Translations under genes and position numbers: made by a program
Part shown: positions 41,300 to 51,047 of the stretch, in pieces
How positions within the stretch are numbered: position 1 is the stretch's first letter
Layout of the letters: each line of letters starts with the position of its first letter
Notes under the pieces: generated by a model
The model's input: the letters and a program-made list of their open reading frames with translations, nothing else
Told to the model about the DNA's origin: nothing
Databases searched by the model: none
Assembly: GCA_038132955.1 (NCBI GenBank)
Contig: JAYPSJ010000006.1
Span: 72,371 to 136,370 of the forward strand
Length of the DNA stretch: 64,000 bases
Source of the DNA: BACL21 sp038132955
GTDB taxonomy: Bacteria; Bacteroidota; Bacteroidia; Flavobacteriales; Flavobacteriaceae
Direction: 5' to 3'

Positions 41300-42259
41300 T
41301 TAAGTCCCGTGATGATTTTCAATCGAATTATAGGCGGCGATGACCTCTTTAACCAGCTTATGACGGATCACGTCCTTATCGTCTAAATAAACCATACCTA
41401 CGCCCTTGATGTCTTTTAAAATAAGTAAAGCCTCTTTTAGACCAGAAGTGGTGCGACGCGGTAAATCTACCTGACCAGGGTCTCCAGTTATCATAAACTT
41501 TGCGTGTTTGCCCATACGGGTCAGAAACATCTTCATTTGCGCATGGGTGGTGTTTTGCGCCTCATCTAGAATCACAAAGGCATTATCCAGGGTGCGCCCG
41601 CGCATAAATGCCATAGGCGCAATTTGAATTACCCCATTTTCGATGTGGGCCGCTAACTTTTCTGCCGGAATCATATCACGCAGCGCATCATAGAGGGGCT
41701 GCATGTAGGGATCTAGCTTTTCTTTGAGATCACCAGGTAAAAAACCAAGGTTTTCGCCAGCCTCCACAGCAGGGCGCGTCAAAATAATGCGCTTAACCTG
41801 CTTTTCTTTCAGGGCTTTAACCGCCAAAGCCACACCGGTATAAGTCTTACCCGTTCCGGCTGGCCCTATGGCAAAAACCAGATCATTTTTGCTCATTTGA
41901 GAAACGATTTTCTTTTGATTTAAGGTCTGAGCCTTAATCTGGCGACCATTAACACCGTGCACCAAAACTCGATCACTTGAGGTGTCTAAGTCAAATTTGG
42001 TGCCTTTTTCGCTCGTCAAAATACGCTCGATAAAATTTTCGTCTATGCTGTTATACTTCACAAACTGCTCCAGCAAGGTGGTCATCTGCTGGTCGAAGGT
42101 CTCTAGGATTTCTTCATCGCCATAGGCCGCTATTCGATTGCCTCGCGCGACGATTTTGAGTTTGGGATAATACTTTTTGATCAGATCAATGTGTGCATTT
42201 TGATGCCCAAAAAAATCGCGGGCACTAACGTCGGTGAGTTCCAGAATGATTTCGTTCAA
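41300..42259 (-). CDS. phoH: PhoH-like ATPase
   Basis: A 319-residue P-loop ATPase with Walker A GPAGTGKTYTG and Walker B NAFVILDEAQNT. The N-terminal ~100 residues are the family domain (VSARDFFGHQNAHIDLIKKY). PhoH/YbeZ proteins work with YbeY on ribosome and RNA maturation. The exact role is not proven. The gene is divergent from the SAM hydrolase gene; no phosphate-regulon genes are nearby. Confidence 0.92.
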   Translation of the reverse strand: MNEIILELTDVSARDFFGHQNAHIDLIKKYYPKLKIVARGNRIAAYGDEEILETFDQQMTTLLEQFVKYNSIDENFIERILTSEKGTKFDLDTSSDRVLVHGVNGRQIKAQTLNQKKIVSQMSKNDLVFAIGPAGTGKTYTGVALAVKALKEKQVKRIILTRPAVEAGENLGFLPGDLKEKLDPYMQPLYDALRDMIPAEKLAAHIENGVIQIAPMAFMRGRTLDNAFVILDEAQNTTHAQMKMFLTRMGKHAKFMITGDPGQVDLPRRTTSGLKEALLILKDIKGVGMVYLDDKDVIRHKLVKEVIAAYNSIENHHGT

Positions 42260-42325
42260 AAGCGGTCCTTTTTATTAGGGGTTAATGTTCTTGTAAATAT
42301 AGTTTTTCTCTTGAAAAAAGTCTCT

Positions 42326-42333
42326 TACTTTTG
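42326..42333 (+). promoter_or_regulatory. -7 promoter element (TACTTTTG) for the SAM hydrolase gene
   Basis: TACTTTTG fits the consensus exactly and lies 31 bp before ATG 42365; it also excludes the in-frame start at 42191. Confidence 0.55.
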
Positions 42334-42364
42334 TTGTGGTTGTCACAAAAAATATCAACAATTC

Positions 42365-43198
42365 ATGGCTCTGCCTATCATTACTTTAACCACTGATTTT
42401 GGCGAAAAAGACCCTTATGTAGGAGCGGTTAAAGGGGCCATGTACAGTGCCTTAGACGGGGTGCGTATTGTTGATATCTCACACGGTATTTCTCCGTTTC
42501 ATATCGTGGAGGCAGCTTATGTGATTCAGAACGCTTACCGCAGCTTTCCCAAGGGCAGTATTCATATCATTGGCGTGGATGGTGAACTTACGCCAGAGAA
42601 TCGTCATATTGCGGTAAAACTTGATGGGCATTATTTTATTTGCGCCAACAACGGCATTTTGGCCCTACTCTCGAGCAGTATTCGTCCGGAAAAAGTAGTC
42701 GAGATAAATATTCATGAGCACATGGAAAGTAATTTTCCAGTATTGGATGTTTTTGTGGCAGCAGCCTGTCATATTGCGCGTGGTGGAACTCTTGAGGTGA
42801 TCGGAAAAGTCACAAAAGACCTCAAAGAACTCAAAGGCATTCAACCGGTGGTTAATCTCGAACGCAATCAAATCATCGGGACAGTCATATATATCGATAA
42901 TTATGGCAATGTGGTGATTAATATACAGCGCACGCTTTACCAAGAAGTGGCCAAAGGGCGCGAACCCGTAATTGCCGTGCGAAAATTCCGCATAAAAAAT
43001 ATATACGAGCGTTATAGTGATGCCATAAATTTTGAGATCCCAAAAGATCGACGCGAAGAAGCGGGCAAAGAATTGGCGGTTTGGAATTCCTCAGGGTTCT
43101 TAGAACTTGCGATATACAAAAGTAATCCGACCTCGGTGGGCAGCGCTTCTACTCTATTTGGGTTAGAATATCGCGATTCGATCACGATTAGTTTTTAA
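42365..43198 (+). CDS. SAM hydroxide adenosyltransferase (DUF62 family)
   Basis: A 277-residue enzyme of the DUF62/SalL-like family (SAM hydrolase), which splits S-adenosylmethionine into adenosine and methionine. Motifs: ITLTTDFGEKDPYVGAVKG, VDGELTPENRHIAV and IYIDNYGNVVINI, with the DH-type active site between N- and C-terminal domains. ATG 42365 is the start because of the promoter at 42326-42333. It is followed by the gldFG fusion after 3 bp, so the two are co-transcribed; the SAM/gliding link is positional only. Confidence 0.9.
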   Translation: MALPIITLTTDFGEKDPYVGAVKGAMYSALDGVRIVDISHGISPFHIVEAAYVIQNAYRSFPKGSIHIIGVDGELTPENRHIAVKLDGHYFICANNGILALLSSSIRPEKVVEINIHEHMESNFPVLDVFVAAACHIARGGTLEVIGKVTKDLKELKGIQPVVNLERNQIIGTVIYIDNYGNVVINIQRTLYQEVAKGREPVIAVRKFRIKNIYERYSDAINFEIPKDRREEAGKELAVWNSSGFLELAIYKSNPTSVGSASTLFGLEYRDSITISF

Positions 43199-43201
43199 TC
43201 C

Positions 43202-45571
43202 ATGTATCCAATACTCAAACAAACCTTTAGTAGTTTTTTTGCACAAGCAGCAGCCCTATTGCTCATGGGCGTTTTTGTGCTTGGCGCAGGAACCTATTTT
43301 TGGGTACTTCCAGGAGATCATAATTTATTTGATGCTGGTTTTGGCGATTTAACCCAGGTTTTTAGGGTGTTGCCTTGGGGGGTACTTTTGGTTATTGCGG
43401 CACTAAGTATGCGCCTTTTTAGTCCGGAGCGGCAAAGCGGTACGTTGGATTTATTACTCACGCGCCCCCTAAGTCTTTGGTCCATCATACTTGGTAAATA
43501 TTTCGGTGCTTTTGGGGTGTTGCTGCTTTTGTTATTCAGTACACTTTGCTACCCATTTACTTTGGATATGCTCATCAACGGCCCTTATGCCTTTGATTGG
43601 GGTTTGTACTGGAGTGGTTTTAGTGGCTTATTATTGCTCAGCGCGTTTTGGCTAGCCTTAGGGCTGGTTTGTTCTGTGGCCAGTTCAAATGCCTTGATGG
43701 CCTTTGTTTTAACCTTACTGCTCGGGGCTGCCTTATACATAATCCCGGGTACTTACGGTGTTGATTCTATTTATCTGGAATTTACCTCAGGGCTTTGGTC
43801 GGCAAATGGTGTGATTTATTTACTTAGTGTAAGTTTCGTAATGCTTCTTGTCAGCCGTTTTCTACTGGGGCGACTCGGCGGTAGTAATACTTCTTGGACA
43901 AAACTTCTAAAACCCAGTATATCCGCCTTGGTTATTGGTGTTTTAGGTTTGAACTATACGCCAAAATGGGATGCAACCGCCGATGGACGTTTTACACTTT
44001 CTGAAACTACAAAAGATGTGCTCGAGGGCCTCGATCAGCCTATTTTTGTGGACATTTTACTCTCCGGGGATCTGCCGCTGCCTTTTGAGCGTTTGTCCCG
44101 TGAAACCCAGTCCTTACTGGGTCGATATGCCGCATATCATGAGCTGTTAATTACTCAGCTCGATCCAACGGCCCTGGCGTCCTCTGATCCTGAGTTACTG
44201 AATGAGCTCGCCGAATTTGGTATTCAGGCCAGTCAATTAACGGTGCAGCGCAATGCACGCCAGGAGTCTGTATTGCTCTACCCTTATACCATGGTTACTT
44301 ATAAAGGGCGCACAGTTTCGGTGCCCCTTCTGAAAAGCACTTTAGGGACAGACCTTCAAGAGCGCATTACTGAGTCTTTGCGTCATTTGGAATATGCCTT
44401 TACCGACGCCCTTATTCAGCTTAGTCGTCCTAAGCTTAAAAAAATCGCGATAATGCGCGGAAATGGTGAAGCCTCAGATCAAAATCTCACGGGATTTATT
44501 GAGGCGGTTAAGCCTTATTATTTTGTCGGTCCTTTTACGCTAGATAGCGTGGCGCAAAATTCTGTAGGGACGCTAGAAGCCCTAAAAGGCTATGATCTTA
44601 TGGTGATCGCCGACCCTAAAGAGTCCTTTACCCTTGAGGAAAAGTTGGTGCTAGATCAATTTATCATCAATGGCGGGCGCAGTCTTTGGCTTGTCGATGG
44701 AGCTCAAGTCCCACAGCTTGATGAAAATGGACAAACTTTGGCCATGGGTCAGTCGTTGGAACTTACAGATTTAATGTTTGCTTATGGTCTGCGCATCAAT
44801 CCTAATCTAGTTTTAGATGTGTTTTCCGCTCCCATAACTTTGGCCACCGGAGAAGTTGCTGGAGATTATACTCAATTTCCCTGGTGGTTTAGTCCCCTAG
44901 CCCAAGATTCGGGCAAGCACCCCATTACGGCTCATGTAGATGCTGTAAAATTAGATTATGTGAGCAGTATTGATACTTTGGCACGAGGACCAAAGAAGAC
45001 CCTACTGCTGGAGAGTTCCCCCCGCAGTAAAACCCTGGGCTTGCCTTATGTGATTGATCTAAATCGAGAAATTGACACCCAAATTCAGATGATACAGCAA
45101 TCCCAAACCTCAGAGGAATCAGGCTTAGCTACCTTAGATCAAAATGCATTGCCAATGGCAGTGCTTCTCGAGGGCTCATTTCAATCTGCTTTTGCCAATC
45201 GCGTGTTGCCTTTTGATTTAAAAAACCCTTTGGACCAAAGCTCAGACAACAAAATGATCGTGATCGCCGATGGTTCTATGATTCAAAACATGCTGCAACG
45301 CGGCCAGCCACTCCCGCTGGGTTATGATTCTTGGACCAAAGCTCAGTTTGGCAACAAAGAATTTTTACTCAACTGTGTCAATTATCTTCTTGGGGACACT
45401 GGACTTATAAACATCCGAAACAAACAAATCAATCTACCCTTTTTAGATCCGGAGCTAATCACCAAATGGCGTAGTGGCTTTTTGGCCTTGAATTTAGTGC
45501 TCCCGCTGCTGCTTGTCGGACTGTTTGGAGGGCTCATACAAGGGCTGCGATACCGCAAATATGCGCGCTAG
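43202..45571 (+). CDS. gldFG: GldF-GldG fusion, gliding-motility ABC transporter
   Basis: One 789-residue reading frame containing two proteins that are normally separate in flavobacteria. Residues ~1-225 match the GldF permease (about six helices, with FSPERQSGTLDLLLTRPL). A short loop (~226-235) leads to GldG-like residues ~236-789: a membrane helix (SISALVIGVLGL), a periplasmic part starting YTPKWDATADGRFTLSETT, and a final helix (LNLVLPLLLVGLFGGLIQGL). GldF, GldG and the ATPase GldA form an ABC transporter needed for gliding; gldA is not in this window. dnaN follows, as in other flavobacteria. Confidence 0.88.
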   Translation: MYPILKQTFSSFFAQAAALLLMGVFVLGAGTYFWVLPGDHNLFDAGFGDLTQVFRVLPWGVLLVIAALSMRLFSPERQSGTLDLLLTRPLSLWSIILGKYFGAFGVLLLLLFSTLCYPFTLDMLINGPYAFDWGLYWSGFSGLLLLSAFWLALGLVCSVASSNALMAFVLTLLLGAALYIIPGTYGVDSIYLEFTSGLWSANGVIYLLSVSFVMLLVSRFLLGRLGGSNTSWTKLLKPSISALVIGVLGLNYTPKWDATADGRFTLSETTKDVLEGLDQPIFVDILLSGDLPLPFERLSRETQSLLGRYAAYHELLITQLDPTALASSDPELLNELAEFGIQASQLTVQRNARQESVLLYPYTMVTYKGRTVSVPLLKSTLGTDLQERITESLRHLEYAFTDALIQLSRPKLKKIAIMRGNGEASDQNLTGFIEAVKPYYFVGPFTLDSVAQNSVGTLEALKGYDLMVIADPKESFTLEEKLVLDQFIINGGRSLWLVDGAQVPQLDENGQTLAMGQSLELTDLMFAYGLRINPNLVLDVFSAPITLATGEVAGDYTQFPWWFSPLAQDSGKHPITAHVDAVKLDYVSSIDTLARGPKKTLLLESSPRSKTLGLPYVIDLNREIDTQIQMIQQSQTSEESGLATLDQNALPMAVLLEGSFQSAFANRVLPFDLKNPLDQSSDNKMIVIADGSMIQNMLQRGQPLPLGYDSWTKAQFGNKEFLLNCVNYLLGDTGLINIRNKQINLPFLDPELITKWRSGFLALNLVLPLLLVGLFGGLIQGLRYRKYAR

Positions 45572-45583
45572 TTGTTGATAAGT

Positions 45584-45618
45584 TTGTTTTCCCTACCGCC
45601 TCATTTAAAATATATTTG
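45584..45618 (+). promoter_or_regulatory. Promoter TTG-N24-TATATTTG for dnaN
   Basis: TTG (45584-45586) and TATATTTG (45611-45618) fit the pattern with a slightly long 24-nt spacer. The leader to ATG 45669 is about 45-50 nt. Confidence 0.6.
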
Positions 45619-45668
45619 TGTGTATACCGAAACTGGCCGTACAGGTCAATTTAAGAATAGTTTGATTT

Positions 45669-46787
45669 ATGAAATTTATCGTTAGCAGCTCTTATTTGCT
45701 CAAACAATTGCAAGTGCTGGGAGGTATCATTAATAACAACAATACCCTCCCTATATTAGACCATTTTTTATTTGACATCAGTGGATCTACCCTCAAGGTT
45801 TCTGCTTCAGATTTAGAAACGACTGTGGCGGCTGGTCTTACCGTAGAAAGTGATGCCACAGGCCAAGTTTGTGTTCCCGCTCGTTTGCTTTTGGATACTT
45901 TAAAAACCTTTCCTGAGCAGCCACTAACCTTTACCGTAGAAGACAATCACACCATAGAAATCAGCTCAAACAGCGGTAAATACGCCTTGGCTTATGCCGA
46001 CGGTGGTGACTTCCCCTCTGCCGTAACCCTTAAGGACCCGAGTACAGCAACCGTTCAAGGCGATGTTTTGGCCACAGCCATTAGTAAGACCATTTTTGCG
46101 GCTGGAAATGACGATCTACGCCCAGTGATGAGCGGGGTGTTTTTTCAACTGGCTAGCGACGGTTTGACCTTTGTGGCTACCGATGCCCATAAGCTGGTAA
46201 AATACGCCAGAACAGATGCGACAGCGCCTCAATCGGCAGAATTCATTATGCCTAAAAAACCACTTAATCTTTTGAAAGGGATTTTGGCGGGCAGTGAAGA
46301 AGAGGTTACCATAGAATATAACGAGAGTAACGCACGCTTTGCTTTCGATAATATGGAACTGATCTGTCGCCTGGTAGACGGTAAATATCCAAACTACGAG
46401 GCGGTGATCCCAAAAGAAAACCCAAATCGATTGACCATCGATCGAAACTTGTTTTTAAACAGCATTAGGCGGGTGAGTATTTTTAGTAATAAAACTACCC
46501 ATCAAATTCGCTTGCGCATTGCCGGAGCAGAACTCAACATTTCTGCCGAAGACATCGATTACAGCAACAAAGCAGAGGAGCGTTTGACCTGCGATTATCA
46601 AGGAGACGACATCCAAATCGGGTTTAATAGCCGATTCTTGGTCGAAATGCTCGGTAATTTAACTAGTGACGAAGTGACTCTGGAGCTGTCTATGCCGAAT
46701 CGTGCCGGAATCCTAACGCCTACAGACGGGTTAGATTATGGTGAGGCAGTGACCATGCTGGTCATGCCGGTGATGCTGAATCAGTAA
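45669..46787 (+). CDS. dnaN: DNA polymerase III beta subunit (sliding clamp)
   Basis: A 372-residue beta clamp. It has the three-domain clamp pattern; recognisable blocks include NNNNTLPILDHFLFDI, VPARLLLDTLKTFPEQPL, RPVMSGVFFQ and the C-terminal VMPVMLN. The ring tethers DNA polymerase III to DNA. No dnaA is nearby, which is usual for Bacteroidota, where dnaA and dnaN are unlinked. It has its own promoter after gldFG. Confidence 0.96.
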   Translation: MKFIVSSSYLLKQLQVLGGIINNNNTLPILDHFLFDISGSTLKVSASDLETTVAAGLTVESDATGQVCVPARLLLDTLKTFPEQPLTFTVEDNHTIEISSNSGKYALAYADGGDFPSAVTLKDPSTATVQGDVLATAISKTIFAAGNDDLRPVMSGVFFQLASDGLTFVATDAHKLVKYARTDATAPQSAEFIMPKKPLNLLKGILAGSEEEVTIEYNESNARFAFDNMELICRLVDGKYPNYEAVIPKENPNRLTIDRNLFLNSIRRVSIFSNKTTHQIRLRIAGAELNISAEDIDYSNKAEERLTCDYQGDDIQIGFNSRFLVEMLGNLTSDEVTLELSMPNRAGILTPTDGLDYGEAVTMLVMPVMLNQ

Positions 46788-46805
46788 GCCTGAGCTTTAA
46801 TTTTT

Positions 46806-47168
46806 CTACTTTATAAACGTAAAGGACCAGAGATAAAACGGATCTTCTCCGTTTGAGGCTTTTATTGCGTTGAGTACCGGGAAAACAACTGAGACCAGTC
46901 CTACTAAAATCAGCATTACCACGCCTAGTCCCAAAAGCAGGATCAGTGGAATGCTCAAAATGGCCCAAACGATCAGTGACAACTGAAAGTTTACAATGCT
47001 CTTTCCGTGGAGGTCCATATCAGCGATTTTGTCTTTTTGAGTCAGCCAAATAATAAGAGGCACAATAAGTCCTCCTACTCCTGTGATACAAGTGAGTAGT
47101 TGACTCAAATGGGTGAACATAAGGAGTTGAGTGTCTATTTTTTTACCTGAGGGGTCTACAGCGTACAT
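46806..47168 (-). CDS. DUF4870 small membrane protein
   Basis: A 120-residue protein with about three hydrophobic segments. The pattern TGVGGLIVPLIIWLTQKDKI followed by HGKSIVNFQLSLIVW is typical of DUF4870. The function is unknown. It could also start at the internal Met of MFTHLSQLLT. The sequence upstream is close to a microsatellite (TATTGG) and an assembly gap, so the true 5' region is uncertain. It is convergent with dnaN. Confidence 0.78.
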   Translation of the reverse strand: MYAVDPSGKKIDTQLLMFTHLSQLLTCITGVGGLIVPLIIWLTQKDKIADMDLHGKSIVNFQLSLIVWAILSIPLILLLGLGVVMLILVGLVSVVFPVLNAIKASNGEDPFYLWSFTFIK

Positions 47169-47172
47169 GCGT

Positions 47173-47193
47173 ATTGGTATTGGTATTGGTTTT
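47173..47193. repeat. Short TATTGG tandem repeat
   Basis: TATTGG is repeated three times in a row just upstream of the DUF4870 start, followed by a TTTTGG variant. The tract sits at the left edge of the duplicated block around the N-gap and may be where assembly failed. Confidence 0.6.
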
Positions 47194-47395
47194 GGTTAAG
47201 CAATTTTACGTGCGGATTTGACCATGAATTTCTTGTCTCTNNNNNNNNNNNNNNNNNNNNNNNNNNNNNNNNNNNNNNNNNNNNNNNNNNNNNNNNNNNN
47301 NNNNNNNNNNNNNNNNNNNNNNNNNNNNNNNNNNNNNNNNTTGGTTTTGGTTAAGCAATTTTACGTGCGGATTTGACCATGAATTTCTTGTCTCT
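47186..47395. other. Assembly gap (100 N) flanked by identical 55-bp ends
   Basis: The 100 Ns at 47241-47340 lie between two identical 55-bp blocks (47186-47240 and 47341-47395, both beginning TTGGTTTTGGTTAAGC and ending TTCTTGTCTCT). Exactly 100 Ns is a scaffolder default rather than a measured size. The likely reading is that two contigs overlapped but were not merged, so the real sequence probably runs from 47240 straight to 47396. A true tandem repeat is the alternative. Confidence 0.85.
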
Positions 47396-47421
47396 GAATC
47401 GCCCGCCACACTCCAAAAATA

Positions 47422-48372
47422 TTAAAATAATTCCTTACCGATTTCCATGATGTTTGAGGACTTGCCCATAGAGTAATAATGAATAAGTGGAACACCCGCT
47501 TCCATTAGTTCACGACTTTGGGCGACACACCAATCTATCCCGAGCTGACGAATTTGCTTATTGTCTTTACATGCTTCTATTTCTGCAATCAAAGGCTCCG
47601 GCAGATCAATCTTAAAAATCTGTGGCAGCAACTGCAAGTGTCGCTCTATGGCGATGGGCTTGAGCCCGGGAATAATCGGCAAATCTATTCCCATTGCTCT
47701 GGCCGCCTCGACAAATTCAAAAAACTTATTGTTGTCAAAAAACATCTGGGTCACCACATAATCGGCCCCGGCATCGACCTTTTGCTTAAGGCGCTTGAGG
47801 TCTGATTTGAGCGAAGGAGATTCGTAATGTTTTTCTGGATAACCTGCTACCCCAATACAAAAGTCATAGGGATCGTGATTTTCCACCACATGATGTAAAT
47901 ACTTTCCTTTATTGAGGTCTACCACCTGCTTGACTAGATCCAAAGCATATTTATGCCCTCCGGGGGTGGGTTCAAAGATTTTTTGATGCTTCATGGCATC
48001 GCCCCTTAGGGCCATGATGTTTTGAATCCCCAAATAATGACAGTCTACCAGCAGATACTCGGTTTCTTCTTTGGTAAAACCGCCGCAAAGCACATGAGGC
48101 ACGGTATCCACATCGTATTTGTGTTTGATAGCCGCACAAATCCCCAAAGTCCCTGGTCGCATGCGGGTAATTTTACGGTCAAAGAGCCCGTCCTTTTCCA
48201 TATATACGTACTCCTCACGAGAGGTGGTCACATCAATAAAAGGTGGCTTGAACTCCATTAAAGGATCGATGTTATCGTAGAGATCCACAATAGAATGCCC
48301 TTTTTTGGGTGGGATGATTTCAAAAGAAAACAGGGTGCTTTTGGCTTGTTTTATGTGCTCGGTGATCTTCAT
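47422..48372 (-). CDS. metF: Methylenetetrahydrofolate reductase
   Basis: A 316-residue FAD enzyme that reduces 5,10-methylene-THF to 5-methyl-THF for methionine synthase. The TIM-barrel pattern contains FSFEIIPPKKGHS, HVLCGGFTKEE, NIMALRGDAMKHQK and VVTQMFFDNNKF. It is the last gene of a three-gene unit, 2 bp after the metH C-terminal gene, which supplies its product to the enzyme encoded beside it. The length is normal. Confidence 0.94.
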   Translation of the reverse strand: MKITEHIKQAKSTLFSFEIIPPKKGHSIVDLYDNIDPLMEFKPPFIDVTTSREEYVYMEKDGLFDRKITRMRPGTLGICAAIKHKYDVDTVPHVLCGGFTKEETEYLLVDCHYLGIQNIMALRGDAMKHQKIFEPTPGGHKYALDLVKQVVDLNKGKYLHHVVENHDPYDFCIGVAGYPEKHYESPSLKSDLKRLKQKVDAGADYVVTQMFFDNNKFFEFVEAARAMGIDLPIIPGLKPIAIERHLQLLPQIFKIDLPEPLIAEIEACKDNKQIRQLGIDWCVAQSRELMEAGVPLIHYYSMGKSSNIMEIGKELF

Positions 48373-48374
48373 GT

Positions 48375-51047
48375 CTAATCAGTAATGTTGGGTCTTAGCC
48401 ATTTGGTGGCTTCTTCTAAGGGGATGCCTTTTCGCTGGGTGTAATCCTGAACTTGATCTAAAGTAATTTTTCCAAGTCCAAAGTATCTAGCCTCTGGATG
48501 GGCTAAATAATAACCACTCACTGAGGCTGCGGGCCACATAGCCTTAGACTCAGTAAGGATTACGCCAATGTTTTGCTCGACTTGTAAAAGAGACCAAATG
48601 CTATCCTTCTCCAAATGATCCGGGCAGGCAGGATAACCCGGTGCTGGGCGAATACCGCGATACTCTTCTTTAATTAGGGCCTCATTGTTCAAGGATTCGT
48701 CGTTGACATAGCCCCAATGCTTGGTGCGTACCTGTTTATGTAAATACTCGGCATAAGCCTCGGCCAGACGATCGGCCAACGCCTTGACCATAATGGCATT
48801 ATAGTCATCTAGGGCCTCTTCATAAGCTTTTGCGCGCTCATCTACGCCAAAGCCTGTAGTCACACAAAAAGCGCCTATATAATCCTGTAAACCGGCTGAT
48901 TCGGGGCAAATAAAGTCGCTCAAGGCCAGATTAGGCACTCCAGAGCGCTTTTTACTCTGCTGGCGTAAGGTTCTGAAGGTGACTTTTTCATTAACGGGAT
49001 CTTGCGGGTCTAAAACCACTATATCGTCGCCCTTACTATAGGCGGGAAACAGCCCAAAGACGGCTTTGGCCTGAAACCACCCCTGAGTAATGATTTGATC
49101 CAGCATAACTTGAGCGTCGCGATAAAGTTCTTTGGCCTGGGTCCCGACCACTTCGTCCTCGAGGATTTGTGGAAAACGTCCGTGTAAATCCCAAGCCCTG
49201 AAAAATGGGGACCAATCGATATAAGGCACTAACTCTTGTAGTTCTTGAGCCTGAATCACTTGAACCCCGAGTGTATTAGGGGTGGTGATCGCGCTTTGGG
49301 TCCAATCGATTTGTAGGGCATTGGCCCTAGACTGCTCTAGGGTTAAATAATCTTTTATTTGCTGGCGGGCTAAAAACGAAGCACGAAAATCATCGTATTC
49401 TTGCTTGATTTGGGCTGCATAGTCCTGTTTGAGATGGGGATTAATCAGACTGCTGGCCACAGTAACTGCTCTGGAGGCATCGTTGACGTGCACCACAGTG
49501 GATTCCAACTCTGGGGCTATTTTTACCGCCGTATGGGCCTTTGAGGTGGTCGCCCCACCAATCATAAGTGGAATCAGAATGTCTTGGCGCTTGAGCTCTT
49601 GAGCGATATAAATCATTTCATCCAGTGAGGGAGTGATCAGCCCGGAAAGTCCAATGACGTCTACCTGCTCGCGGACAGCAGTTTCAATTATTTTCTCAGG
49701 AGGAACCATAACCCCGAGGTCCACAATCTCGTAATTGTTACAGCCCAAAACCACGCTTACTATATTTTTACCGATATCATGAACGTCTCCTTTTACGGTG
49801 GCCATCAGAATTTTACCGGCAGTGCTTTTGGCAGAGGATTTTTCTGCCTCAATAAAGGGCAGTAAATAGGCCACTGATTTTTTCATCACCCGAGCCGATT
49901 TAACCACCTGTGGCAAAAACATTTTTCCCGAACCAAAGAGGTCTCCTACTACATTCATGCCGTTCATCAGATACCCTTCTATCACATCCAGGGGTCTAGA
50001 CACCGTCTGTCGCGCTTCTTCCATGTCCTTATCAACAAAGGCATCAATACCATTAACTAAGGCATGAGTAATGCGCTCTTGCAATGGCTGTTCGCGCCAT
50101 ACCAGCTTTTTACTGATGGTGGCCGCATCTTGAGTGAGTCCTTGAGAATATGCCAAAAGCCGCTCTGTGGCCTCAGGATGTCGGTCTAAAAGTACATCCT
50201 CGACATAAGTTAAGAGCTCGGGTTCTACCGTATCGTAGACTTGGAGCATGGTGGGGTTTACAATCCCCATAGTCATGCCATGTTTGATCCCGTGATATAA
50301 AAATGCTGCGTGCATGGCCTCACGCACTTTATTGTTACCGCGAAATGAAAAGGATACATTGCTGACCCCACCACTGACATGGGCGTGAGGTAGGTTTTCT
50401 CTGATCCAGCGCGTGGCCTGAAAAAAGTCCAAAGCGTTGCGTCGGTGTTCTTCCATCCCGGTAGCCACAGGAAAAATATTGGGGTCAAAAATTATGTTTT
50501 GGGGCGCAAAACCAAGACGCTTGGTAAGTAGCTTGTAAGAGCGCTCACAAATCTCTATGCGCCGCTGCAAATTATCGGCCTGCCCTTTTTCGTCAAAAGC
50601 CATAATAATTACCGCGGCCCCGTAGCGCTTGATTTTTTTGGCTTGGGTTAAAAAGACCTCCTCGCCTTCTTTAAGACTTATGGAATTCACCACCCCTTTG
50701 CCCTGCACTACTTTGAGTCCGGCCTCGATGATGTCCCATTTAGAGGAGTCAATCATCACTGGAATACGGGCGATGTCGGGTTCTGCAGCAATCAGATTTA
50801 AAAACTTGACCATGGCTTTTTTGCCATCGATCATACCCTCGTCCATATTTACATCTAGAATCTGAGCGCCCCCCTCGACCTGCTCGCGGGCAACTTCAAC
50901 AGCTGCCTCGTAATCATCGTTTTGGATCAGGCGTAAAAACTTCTTCGAGCCTGTGACATTGGTACGCTCGCCTACATTGACAAAGTTAGACTCAGGGGTG
51001 ATTACCAGTGGCTCTAGTCCCGAGAGTTTGAGGGGTCTATAACTCAT
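48375..51047 (-). CDS. metH: Methionine synthase, B12-dependent, folate/cobalamin/activation part
   Basis: An 890-residue protein equal to E. coli MetH without its N-terminal homocysteine module. The pterin-binding domain spans ~1-300 (NVGERTNVTGSKKF), the cobalamin-binding region follows with the axial-ligand motif DVHDIGKNIV and GVMVPPEKII, and the C-terminal activation domain (~570-890) contains RPAPGYPACPDHLEK. Together with the upstream gene it makes methionine from homocysteine using methyl-THF. The start overlaps the upstream gene by 11 bp, so they are coupled. Confidence 0.95.
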   Translation of the reverse strand: MSYRPLKLSGLEPLVITPESNFVNVGERTNVTGSKKFLRLIQNDDYEAAVEVAREQVEGGAQILDVNMDEGMIDGKKAMVKFLNLIAAEPDIARIPVMIDSSKWDIIEAGLKVVQGKGVVNSISLKEGEEVFLTQAKKIKRYGAAVIIMAFDEKGQADNLQRRIEICERSYKLLTKRLGFAPQNIIFDPNIFPVATGMEEHRRNALDFFQATRWIRENLPHAHVSGGVSNVSFSFRGNNKVREAMHAAFLYHGIKHGMTMGIVNPTMLQVYDTVEPELLTYVEDVLLDRHPEATERLLAYSQGLTQDAATISKKLVWREQPLQERITHALVNGIDAFVDKDMEEARQTVSRPLDVIEGYLMNGMNVVGDLFGSGKMFLPQVVKSARVMKKSVAYLLPFIEAEKSSAKSTAGKILMATVKGDVHDIGKNIVSVVLGCNNYEIVDLGVMVPPEKIIETAVREQVDVIGLSGLITPSLDEMIYIAQELKRQDILIPLMIGGATTSKAHTAVKIAPELESTVVHVNDASRAVTVASSLINPHLKQDYAAQIKQEYDDFRASFLARQQIKDYLTLEQSRANALQIDWTQSAITTPNTLGVQVIQAQELQELVPYIDWSPFFRAWDLHGRFPQILEDEVVGTQAKELYRDAQVMLDQIITQGWFQAKAVFGLFPAYSKGDDIVVLDPQDPVNEKVTFRTLRQQSKKRSGVPNLALSDFICPESAGLQDYIGAFCVTTGFGVDERAKAYEEALDDYNAIMVKALADRLAEAYAEYLHKQVRTKHWGYVNDESLNNEALIKEEYRGIRPAPGYPACPDHLEKDSIWSLLQVEQNIGVILTESKAMWPAASVSGYYLAHPEARYFGLGKITLDQVQDYTQRKGIPLEEATKWLRPNITD

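Noticed and set aside
47206..47409. A 67-codon minus-strand frame across the N-gap
   Set aside because: Half of it is made of Ns and the rest is the duplicated 55-bp block, so it has no coding support.
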